This document shows positions 7,654 through 16,146 of a DNA stretch of 64,000 bases, piece after piece; within the stretch, counting starts at the first letter, position 1, and every line of letters begins with the position of its first letter. The stretch spans positions 186,001 to 250,000 of the forward strand of contig NZ_CANLKW010000003.1 in NCBI RefSeq assembly GCF_947491795.1. The letters are read 5' to 3'. The notes under the pieces were generated by a model that saw only the letters and a program-made list of their open reading frames with translations, was not told where the DNA came from and did not search any database. Position numbers and translations under genes: made by a program. Source of the stretch: an uncultured Roseobacter sp. (GTDB lineage: Bacteria > Pseudomonadota > Alphaproteobacteria > Rhodobacterales > Rhodobacteraceae).

Positions 7654-10221
7654 CTATGAAATGTCGGGTAACTTTCTGCGGGACGTTGCCCAGACACCCC
7701 GCGCCCGATGAGCCAGAACCTCAAGCCGGTCGTGCGCCTGGTGTTCAACCGCGACCTCGGCATCGATCAGAACATCGCGCAGTTCCGGCATGCCAAAAAG
7801 CGCTGCACTCCCGGCAATCCGGTGGCATTCCATTTTCAGGCTGCTCTGATCGCCGTGCTGCCAGGCCGCAGTTTTCAACCGCCCGATCAGGCGATCTGTT
7901 TCATCCGCGAAGCGGGTCAGCAACCCGGCAAAGGCCTCTTCGCCCAGATCCGTACGCATCTCTTCCAGCGTACCGTCACCAGGGTGACCGGATGTTACCT
8001 GCGCGCCGGAGCCGGTCACTTCGGCAAGCGCCCGGCGCAGAGCAGCAACTGAAATCGGTTTGCCGACAAAGGCATTCATGCCAGCATCGGAAAACTTTTC
8101 GACGGCATCGGCCAGCACATTGGCAGAGACCGCTACAATCGGGACATCGGCGGACCGCCCCGTCCCGCCGCGTATGTGCCGCGTGGCTGTCAGACCATCC
8201 ATTACCGGCATACTGATATCCATAAGAATGGCGTCATATCTGTGAGCATCTGCGGCATCGACGCCGGATTTCCCATCAGTTGCCACCGTCACTTTGTGTC
8301 CGTCTTTTTCCAGCATGCGGGATATCACAAGCAGGTTGATTTCGTTGTCCTCAACAACCAACAGGTCAAGCGATCTGCTCTGCGCGGACGTATCGTTCAC
8401 AGGTTGCCAGATTTTCTCCGGCGCCGAAGGCGGCAAGGGCAGACGCACCCAGAACACACTGCCTTCACCCGGTTCACTTTCTACGCCAATGTCACCGCCC
8501 AGCGCCTTGGTCAGGCGTTTCGCAATACCCAGCCCCAGGCCTGTGCCCCCGGCGACGCGCCCGATAGACGGGTCCATGGTGTGAAAATCCTCAAACACTG
8601 TCTCTGTATCTGCCGCGGCAATGCCAACACCGGTATCAATGATACGAAATTCCGTGACCGGCACATCTGTGATTTCAACCCGGCCGGAAACCTCCACCTC
8701 CACAGAAACCCGGCCCTGATGAGTAAACTTGATGGCATTGCCCACAAGGTTCAGCAGAATCTGACGCAGTTTCTGACCATCCGCGACCACCCAGGGCTGC
8801 GCTTCGCCGATCCACTGCCATTCGATCACGTTGCCCCGTTCCGCCGCGCTGCCGCTTTGACTGTCCACGATTTCCTGAACCAGCTCGCCCAGATTGACTG
8901 TGTCGCGCAGCACACTCAGCTTGCCTGCCTCAAAACGCGCGATATCCAGCACTGAATTCACATGGTTAAGAAGCACTTCGCCGGATATTTCCATGTTCCG
9001 GGTGAACTGTTTCTGGTCCGTTGAAAGGCGTGTGTCGCCCAGCAGGGAAAGGTTGCCGAGAATCCCGTTCAGCGGTGTCCGGATCTCATGGCTCATAACG
9101 GTCAGGAATTCGTCCTTGGCCTTTTTGCCCGCCAGGGCCCTGTCCCGCGCCGAAATGAGCTCCTGCTCATCAGCGACCTGGCGCGAAATGTCCCGGATAA
9201 AACCGATGATGATTTCGTTTCCGTCATCTGTCGCTGACTGCAGTGCCAGCTCGACCGGAAAAACCTCGCCACCGGCGCGCATGGCTTCCAGCTGAACCCG
9301 GCCCTTGCCGACCACATGTTTTTCGCCCTTTTTCTGCATGCGTTCCATACCAGTGTCGTGCGCATCGCGCAGATGCGGAGGAACGATCAGATCACCGATG
9401 GATTTGCCCAGCACATCGGGTTGGGCATAGCCGAAAATACTCTCGGCGGCCGGGTTGAAATGGATAATCTGCCCATCGATGTTCACTACAATGACGGCGT
9501 CCAGAGATGTCGCCAGCACAGTGTTCATCCGCGCGTTGACCTGCGCCGTCTCGGCACTGCTGCGGCGGATTTTGCGGTTTACAAACAGCAGCCAGATACT
9601 CACTCCGGTCAGGGAAAGGAGCAAAGCGCCCGAGAACGCCGCAAGTCGGCTCAGCGTGCGGGCCGTGTCCATTCGGCGTGCGTCTGACTGCCGGGCGAAA
9701 AAGTCCAGCCCCGCCACTGAAAGACTGCGGACCTCGCTTCTTATTGCCAGTGCCCTTCTCCAGATGTCATCTGTCTGTCGTTCGAGTTCCCTGTCGTCGC
9801 CATCCATCTGCCGGGCGGTCTCGTCCAACAGGTTCGAGACAACGGCGAGGGGCATTGCAAACTCTGGTTTTTCACGCAGATCCGCAAACAGCCGCGCGCT
9901 TTTCAGGGTGTCGACCCGGCTGTAAAAAATGTCGAACTGCCTGCGCAACCGGGGCAGGTCAATATCGCCTTCTTCTGTTCCGGAACGCGGCTCCGTATGT
10001 CCGAAATGCTCCAGCGCGTTGAGAAAAGAGAGGTATTCAACCTCTACCTGGGTCAGCGTCCACTGCACATTATCCGAGCTGGCGGAACGCTGTTGTTCCA
10101 GATCCTCGACGACCTGTCGTCCCAGAGCAATTGTTACTACTAGGAACGCGAAAAGCCCAAAGCCGATGAGCCATACGACCCACCGGCTTTGACGCGGACT
10201 GCGCAGTTTGCTGAGGTTCAC
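7654..10221 (-). CDS. Hybrid sensor histidine kinase (PAS-HisKA-HATPase-REC-Hpt)
   Basis: An 855-residue inner-membrane phosphorelay kinase. TM1 is about 14-34 and TM2 about 192-213, bracketing a helical periplasmic sensor region of roughly 160 residues. A PAS domain follows (about 232-350), then HisKA with phospho-His in SHEIRTPLNG, then HATPase_c with N box NLVGNAIKF and G boxes DTGVGI and GGTGLGLGI. A receiver domain follows (LLVVEDNEIN; phospho-Asp in ILMDISMPVMDG), and the C-terminal Hpt has its His in ECHRIAGSAALFG. All phosphotransfer residues are present. It is encoded 33 bp after the SUOX-fold gene on the same strand. The free LuxR-type regulator at 12.6 kb is the obvious output partner for the Hpt. 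Confidence 0.9.
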   Translation of the reverse strand: MNLSKLRSPRQSRWVVWLIGFGLFAFLVVTIALGRQVVEDLEQQRSASSDNVQWTLTQVEVEYLSFLNALEHFGHTEPRSGTEEGDIDLPRLRRQFDIFYSRVDTLKSARLFADLREKPEFAMPLAVVSNLLDETARQMDGDDRELERQTDDIWRRALAIRSEVRSLSVAGLDFFARQSDARRMDTARTLSRLAAFSGALLLSLTGVSIWLLFVNRKIRRSSAETAQVNARMNTVLATSLDAVIVVNIDGQIIHFNPAAESIFGYAQPDVLGKSIGDLIVPPHLRDAHDTGMERMQKKGEKHVVGKGRVQLEAMRAGGEVFPVELALQSATDDGNEIIIGFIRDISRQVADEQELISARDRALAGKKAKDEFLTVMSHEIRTPLNGILGNLSLLGDTRLSTDQKQFTRNMEISGEVLLNHVNSVLDIARFEAGKLSVLRDTVNLGELVQEIVDSQSGSAAERGNVIEWQWIGEAQPWVVADGQKLRQILLNLVGNAIKFTHQGRVSVEVEVSGRVEITDVPVTEFRIIDTGVGIAAADTETVFEDFHTMDPSIGRVAGGTGLGLGIAKRLTKALGGDIGVESEPGEGSVFWVRLPLPPSAPEKIWQPVNDTSAQSRSLDLLVVEDNEINLLVISRMLEKDGHKVTVATDGKSGVDAADAHRYDAILMDISMPVMDGLTATRHIRGGTGRSADVPIVAVSANVLADAVEKFSDAGMNAFVGKPISVAALRRALAEVTGSGAQVTSGHPGDGTLEEMRTDLGEEAFAGLLTRFADETDRLIGRLKTAAWQHGDQSSLKMECHRIAGSAALFGMPELRDVLIDAEVAVEHQAHDRLEVLAHRARGVWATSRRKLPDIS

Positions 10222-10254
10222 ATTACTGCCCCTGAATAATGCCTGACGCCCAGG

Positions 10255-10761
10255 CTATTCGACCATTTCGAGCCTGTCGAGTTGCCAGATACTGCGGGAA
10301 TAGACCACTTCCGAGCGGAATTCCGGATCGCTGTCATACGGATAAACGATCCAGAGCGGCCCCTTTTGCCGGCGCGACATTGGCGCATCGTTCAGCAGAT
10401 ATGCGATAATCGGTGCCTGCGGGGTGATCGAGCTTACCGGTATCTCGACGGTATAGTCATTTATTGCGGTGGCCAGAACAGTCTGCGCCTCCGCCCCCAC
10501 GGCTTCAAGAAGTACTGCCAGCGGCACACCGACAAACGTGTTCTCACCTTCTGTCCAGATCGTGCTGGTTTTGTATGTCCCGGCTGGAAGCGCAGACAGC
10601 ATTTCTCTATCAAAACGGGCTGTGTCATCGACGTTTGTGTGACTGATTTTGCCAGTCACAATCAGAACCGGATCCCCCTGTGGCATATCGAGGTGTTCCG
10701 CAGCAACGAGCCCGGACCAGGCCAGCATAATACCGGCAAATATTCCTGTGATACGACGCAT
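10255..10761 (-). CDS. Secreted SUOX/YedY-fold protein lacking the molybdenum-ligand cysteine
   Basis: A 168-residue protein with a cleavable signal peptide (MRRITGIFAGIMLAWSGLVAAEH). The chosen ATG has GGAGGACGCG directly upstream; an upstream in-frame start lacks such a site. The mature part resembles the oxidoreductase molybdopterin-binding fold of YedY/sulfite oxidase: ILIVTGKI-type opening strand, GVPLAVLLEAVGA, TAINDYTVEIP, and GPLWIVYPYDSDPEFRSEVVYSRSIWQL. The mature protein contains no cysteine, so it cannot ligate molybdenum through Cys as YedY does. Being co-transcribed with the hybrid kinase, it is more likely a periplasmic ligand-binding or accessory sensor than an enzyme. An EPS-box lies about 85 bp upstream. 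Confidence 0.72.
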   Translation of the reverse strand: MRRITGIFAGIMLAWSGLVAAEHLDMPQGDPVLIVTGKISHTNVDDTARFDREMLSALPAGTYKTSTIWTEGENTFVGVPLAVLLEAVGAEAQTVLATAINDYTVEIPVSSITPQAPIIAYLLNDAPMSRRQKGPLWIVYPYDSDPEFRSEVVYSRSIWQLDRLEMVE

Positions 10762-10838
10762 CGCGTCCTCCAATGATTCCCTGCAGTCCTTATGCACGGC
10801 ACGTCACCGGCGTCACAATCAGGCATGTGGATAGCAGC

Positions 10839-10854
10839 CTATCCTTTCGGATAG
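10839..10854. promoter_or_regulatory. EPS-box (perfect), upstream of SUOX-fold gene and kinase
   Basis: CTATCC-TTTC-GGATAG is a perfect 6-bp inverted repeat with a 4-bp spacer, centred about 86 bp upstream of the SUOX-fold gene start. It shares its left flank (GCAGC) with the site at 6326 and its spacer TTTC with the site at 13240. Probably bound by the LuxR-type regulator of this locus. Confidence 0.65.
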
Positions 10855-10971
10855 GTTGCCGTTCAGCCCGCAGTCATCCGCTGTTTTTCCATTGTTTTCA
10901 GCTATGCCTGGCATTCCTGCGACTGGTGGCCTGTTCCGAACAACGTGCCGCCGGCATCAGGCCTTGCGCCT

Positions 10972-12357
10972 TCAGTAAGCCCCGCGCCCGGACAGGACCG
11001 CCCGGAGCGTCAGCCCCATCAGCACAATGTCGAGAAGGGTCGACTGCGACCGGACATAGGCCAGATCCATGTCGACCATTTTCTCAAACCCGATGTTTGC
11101 GCGCCCGGACACCTGCCAGACACCGGTGATACCAGGTTTCGCCCGCAGACGCCCTTTTGCGCGTTCGGGAAAGGCTGCTACTTCCTCGGGCAGCGAAGGA
11201 CGCGGGCCGACAATGGACATATCTCCGCGCAGCACGTTGATCAGCTGCGGCAGCTCATCCATCGAGGTGCGACGCAGCAACCGGCCGACCCGTGTTACGC
11301 GCGGGTCGCTCTGCGCCTTAAAGCAGATGCCTTCGCGGTCGGAAGCCGCAAGCAATGCCGCCCGCGCCGTTTCCGCATTGGTGTGCATGGAGCGGAATTT
11401 GAGAATCTGAAACGGTTTGCCATCACGCCCGATGCGTGTCTGCCGAAAGAAAGCAGGGCCGCGTGTTTCAATTCGGATAACCGCCGCCAACAGCAGCAGC
11501 GGCAATGCCAGACAGATCAGCGCGGAAGCAGATACAGCAATGTCGACAGCGCGTTTTGTGACCACGTTCCGGTCGGATACGCGCGCAGCATGCAGCGCCG
11601 CACGACAAAGGAAAGCACCGTTTCCAATAAGATAGCGCTGAGCCAGCCGCCGCGGTTCGATTGCCAGCCGCCATGCCCATTCAAGGCGCGCCCGGCGCAC
11701 AAAGACAGGTGCCCGGCGCACGTTACCCGCCAGAAAGTCAAACAGAGCCCCGACACCAACCACAAGATCCGCATTGATCAGGGCGCGGTTCCGGTCAATC
11801 CAGATTTCCTGCCGGGGAACCCCCATGGCAACCAGCACGATATCTGCGGCGGTTTCATTGATCTCTGCCACGGCATCTGCTGCCGGGTGGGCATCGTTAT
11901 ATCCATCGCGCGTTCCGGCTATGCGCAGACCAGGCAGGTCCATACAGAGCCGCGCAGCTGCCGCAGCTGCCGTACCTGGCGTGCCCCCGATGAGAAACAC
12001 CGATCTCCCCAGCCGGGCAGCCTCGCGGAGCAAGAGTGGGATAAAGTCGGTGCCATTGAGGTTTGCGGTCAGTTTTTTGCCCCGCATTCCTGCAGCCATA
12101 TCAACACCGACGCCGTCCGGAAGAATGTAGTCTGTCCGCCCCAGAGAGGCGGCATAGCCCCGGTGTTTCGCCCGTACGTTGGCGCAATGTGCGTTCACAA
12201 AGGCCACTGTGGCCCGACCGCCGGCCAGCAGGTGCTGTGCGGCTTTCAGCGGTTCTGCATCGACGAGAGGAAGCCCCATAACTTCCTGAACCGGCAGCGT
12301 CTGTCCGGCAACAGGCAGTGACCCTGGGAAAAGGCTGTGAGACGGTTGGTAGTGCAT
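10972..12357 (-). CDS. Fused WecG/TagA-type glycosyltransferase and WcaJ-type initiating sugar-phosphate transferase
   Basis: A 461-residue two-domain protein. The N-terminal domain (about 25-230) is a WecG/TagA/CpsF glycosyltransferase: VAFVNAHCANV, ILPDGVGVDMAAG, NGTDFIPLL, VFLIGGTPGTA and VAMGVPRQEIWI. The C-terminal domain (about 265-461) is a monotopic phosphoglycosyl transferase: KRAVDIAVSASALICLALPL, FFRQTRIGRDGKPFQILKFRSM, RRTSMDELPQLINVLRGDMSIVGPRP (in two overlapping motifs) and KPGITGVWQVSGR. The C-terminal part would charge undecaprenyl phosphate with the first sugar, and the N-terminal part would add the second. Start ATG preceded by GGAGCATCGCC. Divergent from the response regulator gene. 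Confidence 0.9.
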   Translation of the reverse strand: MHYQPSHSLFPGSLPVAGQTLPVQEVMGLPLVDAEPLKAAQHLLAGGRATVAFVNAHCANVRAKHRGYAASLGRTDYILPDGVGVDMAAGMRGKKLTANLNGTDFIPLLLREAARLGRSVFLIGGTPGTAAAAAARLCMDLPGLRIAGTRDGYNDAHPAADAVAEINETAADIVLVAMGVPRQEIWIDRNRALINADLVVGVGALFDFLAGNVRRAPVFVRRARLEWAWRLAIEPRRLAQRYLIGNGAFLCRAALHAARVSDRNVVTKRAVDIAVSASALICLALPLLLLAAVIRIETRGPAFFRQTRIGRDGKPFQILKFRSMHTNAETARAALLAASDREGICFKAQSDPRVTRVGRLLRRTSMDELPQLINVLRGDMSIVGPRPSLPEEVAAFPERAKGRLRAKPGITGVWQVSGRANIGFEKMVDMDLAYVRSQSTLLDIVLMGLTLRAVLSGRGAY

Positions 12358-12509
12358 GGCGATGCTCCGTTTGTGGCAATGTCAAATCTGCTGCCACAGA
12401 TGAAACATCGCCGCTCACCGCGACAGACGGGCGGACGGACAGGTCGCGGCGCTTGTGGTGGATTTGACCTCTCCTGCCGGTCGCGGAACAGTACGGTCAG
12501 GTGCCAGTT

Positions 12510-12523
12510 TACCCGAACGGGTA
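12510..12523. promoter_or_regulatory. EPS-box (perfect) between the fused transferase and regulator genes
   Basis: TACCC-GAAC-GGGTA is a perfect repeat of the TAYCC-N4-GGRTA type with T and G flanks. It lies about 99 bp upstream of the regulator GTG start and about 160 bp upstream of the divergent fused transferase start, so it could serve both promoters and give autoregulation. Confidence 0.65.
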
Positions 12524-12572
12524 GAAAAACCTGTCCGATTGCCCGTATTTTTTGGTTAGTCACGAAGAGATA

Positions 12573-12586
12573 TACCCGTATCAGTA
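12573..12586. promoter_or_regulatory. Degenerate EPS-box near the regulator start
   Basis: TACCC-GTAT-CAGTA matches the repeat at nine of ten arm positions apart from the first right-arm base pair block (CA for GG is one full and one partial mismatch). It is 29 bp upstream of the GTG start, where binding would be expected to repress. Weak evidence; it is listed because of its position beside the perfect site. Confidence 0.25.
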
Positions 12587-12614
12587 GAGCACGATTCGCT
12601 GCAGGAGACTTAGT

Positions 12615-13229
12615 GTGAGAGTACTGATTGCCGACGACCATGGGTTGGTCCTGGATACTATTGTCGCCTATGTGCAGGCGGCAGGCGACGTTGAGGTCGT
12701 GACCGCGCCTGACTTTCACCAGGCAAAAAGCCTTATCGAGGAGCAGCCGCCTTTTGATCTGGTGCTGCTGGACCTCAACATGCCCGGTATGAACGGTCTG
12801 GAAGGACTTAAGACCGCCCTGACGCTGGATGGTGCAGCACATGTTGCACTGCTTACCGGTGAAGCGTCCCGCGACATTGCCGAGCGGGCACTGGAGGCGG
12901 GAGCCGCCGGTTTCGTGCCCAAGACCCTGCCCGCAAAGTCACTGGTCAACGCGATCCGTTTCATGGCCATGGGCGAGCAGTATCTGCCCGCGGGCTTTAT
13001 GGCCGCCGCTGAAAAAGAAAACGATCACCCGCTCGCGCAAAAGCTGACACAGCGCGAACTGCAGGTTCTCAAAGGACTGACCGAAGGCAAATCGAATAAG
13101 GAAATAGCCCGCGACCTCGACTTGTCAGAACCCACAGTCAAACTGCATGTCAAAACGCTTTACCGCAAAGTCGGTGCAAGCAACCGGACACAGGCGGCCA
13201 TGACGGCCCGCGAGGCTGGTCTGTTCTGA
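12615..13229 (+). CDS. LuxR/NarL-family response regulator of the EPS locus
   Basis: A 204-residue response regulator. The receiver domain starts MRVLIADDHGLV with the acidic pair at 7-8, phospho-Asp in LVLLDLNMPGMNG (about 54) and the conserved Lys in FVPKTLP. The LuxR-type HTH (about 140-200) reads LTQRELQVLKGLTEGKSNKEIARDL, then SEPTVKLHVKTLYRKVGASNR. The start is GTG, preceded by GCAGGAGACTTA. It lies inside the exopolysaccharide locus with EPS-box repeats upstream of its own gene and three neighbours. The Hpt-bearing hybrid kinase encoded at 7.7-10.2 kb is the likely phosphodonor. Regulators of this class bind short inverted repeats such as the one found here. Confidence 0.9.
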   Translation: MRVLIADDHGLVLDTIVAYVQAAGDVEVVTAPDFHQAKSLIEEQPPFDLVLLDLNMPGMNGLEGLKTALTLDGAAHVALLTGEASRDIAERALEAGAAGFVPKTLPAKSLVNAIRFMAMGEQYLPAGFMAAAEKENDHPLAQKLTQRELQVLKGLTEGKSNKEIARDLDLSEPTVKLHVKTLYRKVGASNRTQAAMTAREAGLF

Positions 13230-13239
13230 ACACCGGGCA

Positions 13240-13255
13240 CTATCCTTTCGGGTAG
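13240..13255. promoter_or_regulatory. EPS-box upstream of the Wzz-like gene
   Basis: CTATCC-TTTC-GGGTAG differs from the perfect site at 10839 by one base that keeps a G-T match. It is centred about 100 bp upstream of the Wzz-like ATG and 10 bp after the regulator stop. A second, wider repeat CTACCC-N10-GGGTAT follows at 13262-13283. Together they could also fold as the regulator gene's 3' hairpin, but identity with the other sites favours an operator. Confidence 0.6.
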
Positions 13256-13347
13256 TACGGGCTACCCTTGCCCCGCCGGGTATCCGTTGGCGCAAAAGAC
13301 ACACTGCATGGCACATCGTATGACCTCTTCAGATTAAGAGGTATGTT

Positions 13348-14829
13348 ATGTTCGGATCAGTTTCCCCCACTAACCAAAACGACGGCAGTGCGCGCAGCCT
13401 CAGTTGGCTGAGCGTCTCCAGACGGCCACTTTCCAGCCTTGGCTGGAGACGTGTGCTGTGCGGCGGACGTTTGTCAGATGCAGGCCGTCTGCCCCGCTAT
13501 GTTGCGGTTTTTCTTTTCGGCGCAAGCTGTCTCTGGGCTCCAATTGCGGGGTATCTGACCACAGCGCCCCTGCAATACACGTCTCATGCATCGCTGATCC
13601 TGCCCGGGTCCGGAGCATCGGCCTCTGTAAACCTCAGCAACATCGGACAGGCATCTTCCTACGCCAATTCCGCTTTTTCCAATGGCTCCGTCAGCCCGAC
13701 AGAAACCTACAAACGCCTGATCGGCGCGGACAGGATCCTTGAAGCGGCCGCTGCAGATCTGGACATCACCACCAAAGCACTGGGAAAACCACGCGTGACG
13801 CTGGTAGATCAGACCAGCCTCATACACCTCGAACTGAAGGGTGCGACACCGGCCCAGGCACAGATCTATGGCGACGCCATTATCCGTGCGTTTTTTAAAG
13901 AGATCGATGCCCTGCGTGCTGATGAAATCCGGACACGCGAAAACGGCAGTCAGGGCGCGATCGAAGAATACACCCGGTCTGTGAGCGAGATCCGCGGGGC
14001 GATCAACGAGCTGCAAAGGCGCAGCGGCCTTCTGACCGCAGAACAATATGCAGAAAAGGTCGCCGCCAATGATCGTCTCAAAGAGCAGATCCGGCACCTC
14101 GAAGCCCAGGCGGACGACCAGATGCAAAAAGTCGCAGCATTACAGGGTGCGCTCGGTCTGCCGCCGGAGACAGCCGCACTGACCCTCAAACTTTTTGCAG
14201 ACAGCCAGTATCTGTCTCTGCTTGATGATGTAGCCACGCATTCAGCGACACTCGCACAGGCAGGTGCGGGATATGGCAGGCGTCACCCCAACTATATCAG
14301 TGCTCAGGAAGCGTTTGAGGGTGCACGTGATGCTGCTCTTGCGCGCGCGTCGACCGTCACAGGCCTCGCGCCGGAACTTCTTGCCGGTCTGGACAGGGCA
14401 CCTGCGGGCGAGCGCGCCGCATTGCTTGCGGAACTGGTGCGCGAAAACGCGCAGCTCGCCGGGCTGACGCAAAGAGCTGAGACACTGAAGCAAAGAGCAC
14501 AAACCGATGGCGCGCACCTGAGTGCATTGTCAGAAGCCGCCGCAGAACTGGAGGATCGCCAACGCGATTTCGCCGTTGCCGAGGCCGTTTTTGCCTCCGC
14601 GATCGCGCGTTCGGAATCCTCCAAAACAGACGTCTATGCATCCTATCCCCTGGTGCAGGTCCTTGAGGATCCTTCCCTGCCCACAGATCCCTCCTCGCCG
14701 CGTCGCAAACTCTCGCTTGTCGCGGGTGCCGCGGCAACCTTCCTGTTGATGATGGGCCTCCTTCTGGCATGGCTGCGTCAGCCTCTGATTTCTAAGCTTA
14801 TCGTTGCACCGAAAAGGGCTGTGGAATGA
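13348..14829 (+). CDS. Polysaccharide co-polymerase (Wzz/GumC-like) without kinase domain
   Basis: A 493-residue chain-length/export protein of the PCP family. After a basic cytoplasmic stretch of about 50 residues comes TM1 (about 52-72, VAVFLFGASCLWAPIAGYLTT). A large periplasmic region follows, containing the Wzz-type strand YTSHASLILPGSG and long coiled coils (about 190-280 and 350-430). The second membrane segment is near the C-terminus (LSLVAGAAATFLLMMGLLLAWL). There is no BY-kinase domain at the C-terminus and no kinase gene nearby. It should couple the Wzy polymerase to the Wza-like channel. The stop overlaps the next gene's start (ATGA). Confidence 0.85.
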   Translation: MFGSVSPTNQNDGSARSLSWLSVSRRPLSSLGWRRVLCGGRLSDAGRLPRYVAVFLFGASCLWAPIAGYLTTAPLQYTSHASLILPGSGASASVNLSNIGQASSYANSAFSNGSVSPTETYKRLIGADRILEAAAADLDITTKALGKPRVTLVDQTSLIHLELKGATPAQAQIYGDAIIRAFFKEIDALRADEIRTRENGSQGAIEEYTRSVSEIRGAINELQRRSGLLTAEQYAEKVAANDRLKEQIRHLEAQADDQMQKVAALQGALGLPPETAALTLKLFADSQYLSLLDDVATHSATLAQAGAGYGRRHPNYISAQEAFEGARDAALARASTVTGLAPELLAGLDRAPAGERAALLAELVRENAQLAGLTQRAETLKQRAQTDGAHLSALSEAAAELEDRQRDFAVAEAVFASAIARSESSKTDVYASYPLVQVLEDPSLPTDPSSPRRKLSLVAGAAATFLLMMGLLLAWLRQPLISKLIVAPKRAVE

Positions 14830-16136
14830 CGCGGGTTTCACCCGCAAACCCGGCCGAAAAGATCATCTGGCACACGCTGATCTGGACATGGGGTTTTTAT
14901 GCCCTCGGTGCACTCTATTTGGTGGGCCCGGTGCTGGCCTGGGTGCTCGGTGCAATCGCTGCCCTGTCTGTCTATCTGGGTCCGGCGATCCGGTCAGATC
15001 TGCGCGCTTCCGGGCCTGTGCCCTGGATCATCTGGTTATGGTTTGCAGGCATGGCTGTGCTGCTCGTTGCGCTCTGGGCCGGACACCTGGACTGGGGGCT
15101 GGGGCTCAAAAAGAGCATCAAATCCTCCGTGGGATGGGCCAAGGGCTGGGCACTTCTGGCGCTCTTCCCTCTGGCGGGTGCGGTACTGCCGGTCCGGCGC
15201 GAAATCCTGATCAGAGCGCAGTGTATTCTGGCTTTGAGCACGCTGATCATCGCCCCGGTCCTGCTGGCTGCACCGTACGTCGGCCTGCCCGAGCGTATTT
15301 TCACTTCACCACTGAAAGCCGTGGGCGGACCGGGCCCTGAATACTTTACCGTCTATCTCTATACCTTTGATCCGGCGAGCTGGACCGCGCGCTGGCAGTT
15401 TTATGCGCCCTGGTCACCCTTTGCTGCGATCCTGGGCATTCTCACTGTCCTGTTTGCATTGGAAGAGCGCCACCGGGGCTGGATGCTGGCCGGGCTCTTT
15501 GCCGGGGTTCTGATGATCCTTGCCTCCAAATCCAGGATGGGCCTTGTCGGACTTGTGGCCTGCACAATGGGCCCGCGCCTTTTGCCGCTGGTAGCCCGGA
15601 CCTGGGCGTGGATCGCCTTCTCTGCGTTGGTGGCCAGTCTGGCGGTTTGGGGCGCCTTTGCACTGGAGCTGGGCAAAGCAGGCATTGAGAACTTTCGCGG
15701 CGCCCGTGCTGACAGCACGCGGGTGCGCGAAACCCTGCAGCGCATCGCCTGGGAACGCTGGCAGACAGATGCCGTCTGGTTCGGGCATGGAACGGTACAG
15801 CCCGGGCCGCATCTGGTGGAATACATGCCCATCGGCAGCCATCACACGTGGTATGCGCTGCTCTTTGTCAAAGGGCTTGTTGGTTTTTTCGGATTTCTTG
15901 TGCCCTTTGTTGTCCACTTCACCATGGTGCTGACCGACACAGTCAGGTCGCCTCAGGGGCGGCTGCCACTGGGCATCATGATGACATTTCTGTTGCTGTC
16001 CTTTGGCGAGAACATCGAAATCGAAGCCTATCTGATGTGGCCTGCGCTGATCCTACTCGGGTGCCACATCCGCGAAATGGACAGCCGCAGACGCTGCGCC
16101 ACCCCGACACCCGCCCCAAAGTTGGAGGCCACGTGA
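14826..16136 (+). CDS. O-antigen ligase/polymerase-like membrane protein (Wzy-like)
   Basis: A 436-residue polytopic membrane protein with about ten hydrophobic segments and the large periplasmic loop (about 280-340) characteristic of Wzy/WaaL proteins. The loop contains RGARADSTRVRETLQRIAWERWQ and then WFGHGTVQPGPHLVEYMPIGSHHTWYALLFVKGLVGFF. The segment with His in HTWYALLFVKGL is the usual ligase/polymerase family signature region. It overlaps the Wzz-like gene by four bases. Given the flippase and co-polymerase in the same locus, polymerase is more likely than ligase, but sequence alone does not separate them. Confidence 0.8.
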   Translation: MTRVSPANPAEKIIWHTLIWTWGFYALGALYLVGPVLAWVLGAIAALSVYLGPAIRSDLRASGPVPWIIWLWFAGMAVLLVALWAGHLDWGLGLKKSIKSSVGWAKGWALLALFPLAGAVLPVRREILIRAQCILALSTLIIAPVLLAAPYVGLPERIFTSPLKAVGGPGPEYFTVYLYTFDPASWTARWQFYAPWSPFAAILGILTVLFALEERHRGWMLAGLFAGVLMILASKSRMGLVGLVACTMGPRLLPLVARTWAWIAFSALVASLAVWGAFALELGKAGIENFRGARADSTRVRETLQRIAWERWQTDAVWFGHGTVQPGPHLVEYMPIGSHHTWYALLFVKGLVGFFGFLVPFVVHFTMVLTDTVRSPQGRLPLGIMMTFLLLSFGENIEIEAYLMWPALILLGCHIREMDSRRRCATPTPAPKLEAT

Positions 16137-16146
16137 TCCGGCGCTG

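Noticed and set aside
10945..12321. Long open frame opposite the fused transferase gene
   Set aside because: It is a frame shadow of a GC-rich gene; its translation has no domain resemblance, while the opposite strand encodes two complete enzyme domains.
13262..13285. Second inverted repeat (CTACCC-N10-GGGTAT) after the EPS-box at 13240
   Set aside because: Spacing differs from the other sites; it may simply be part of a terminator hairpin for the regulator gene, so it is not counted as a fifth site.
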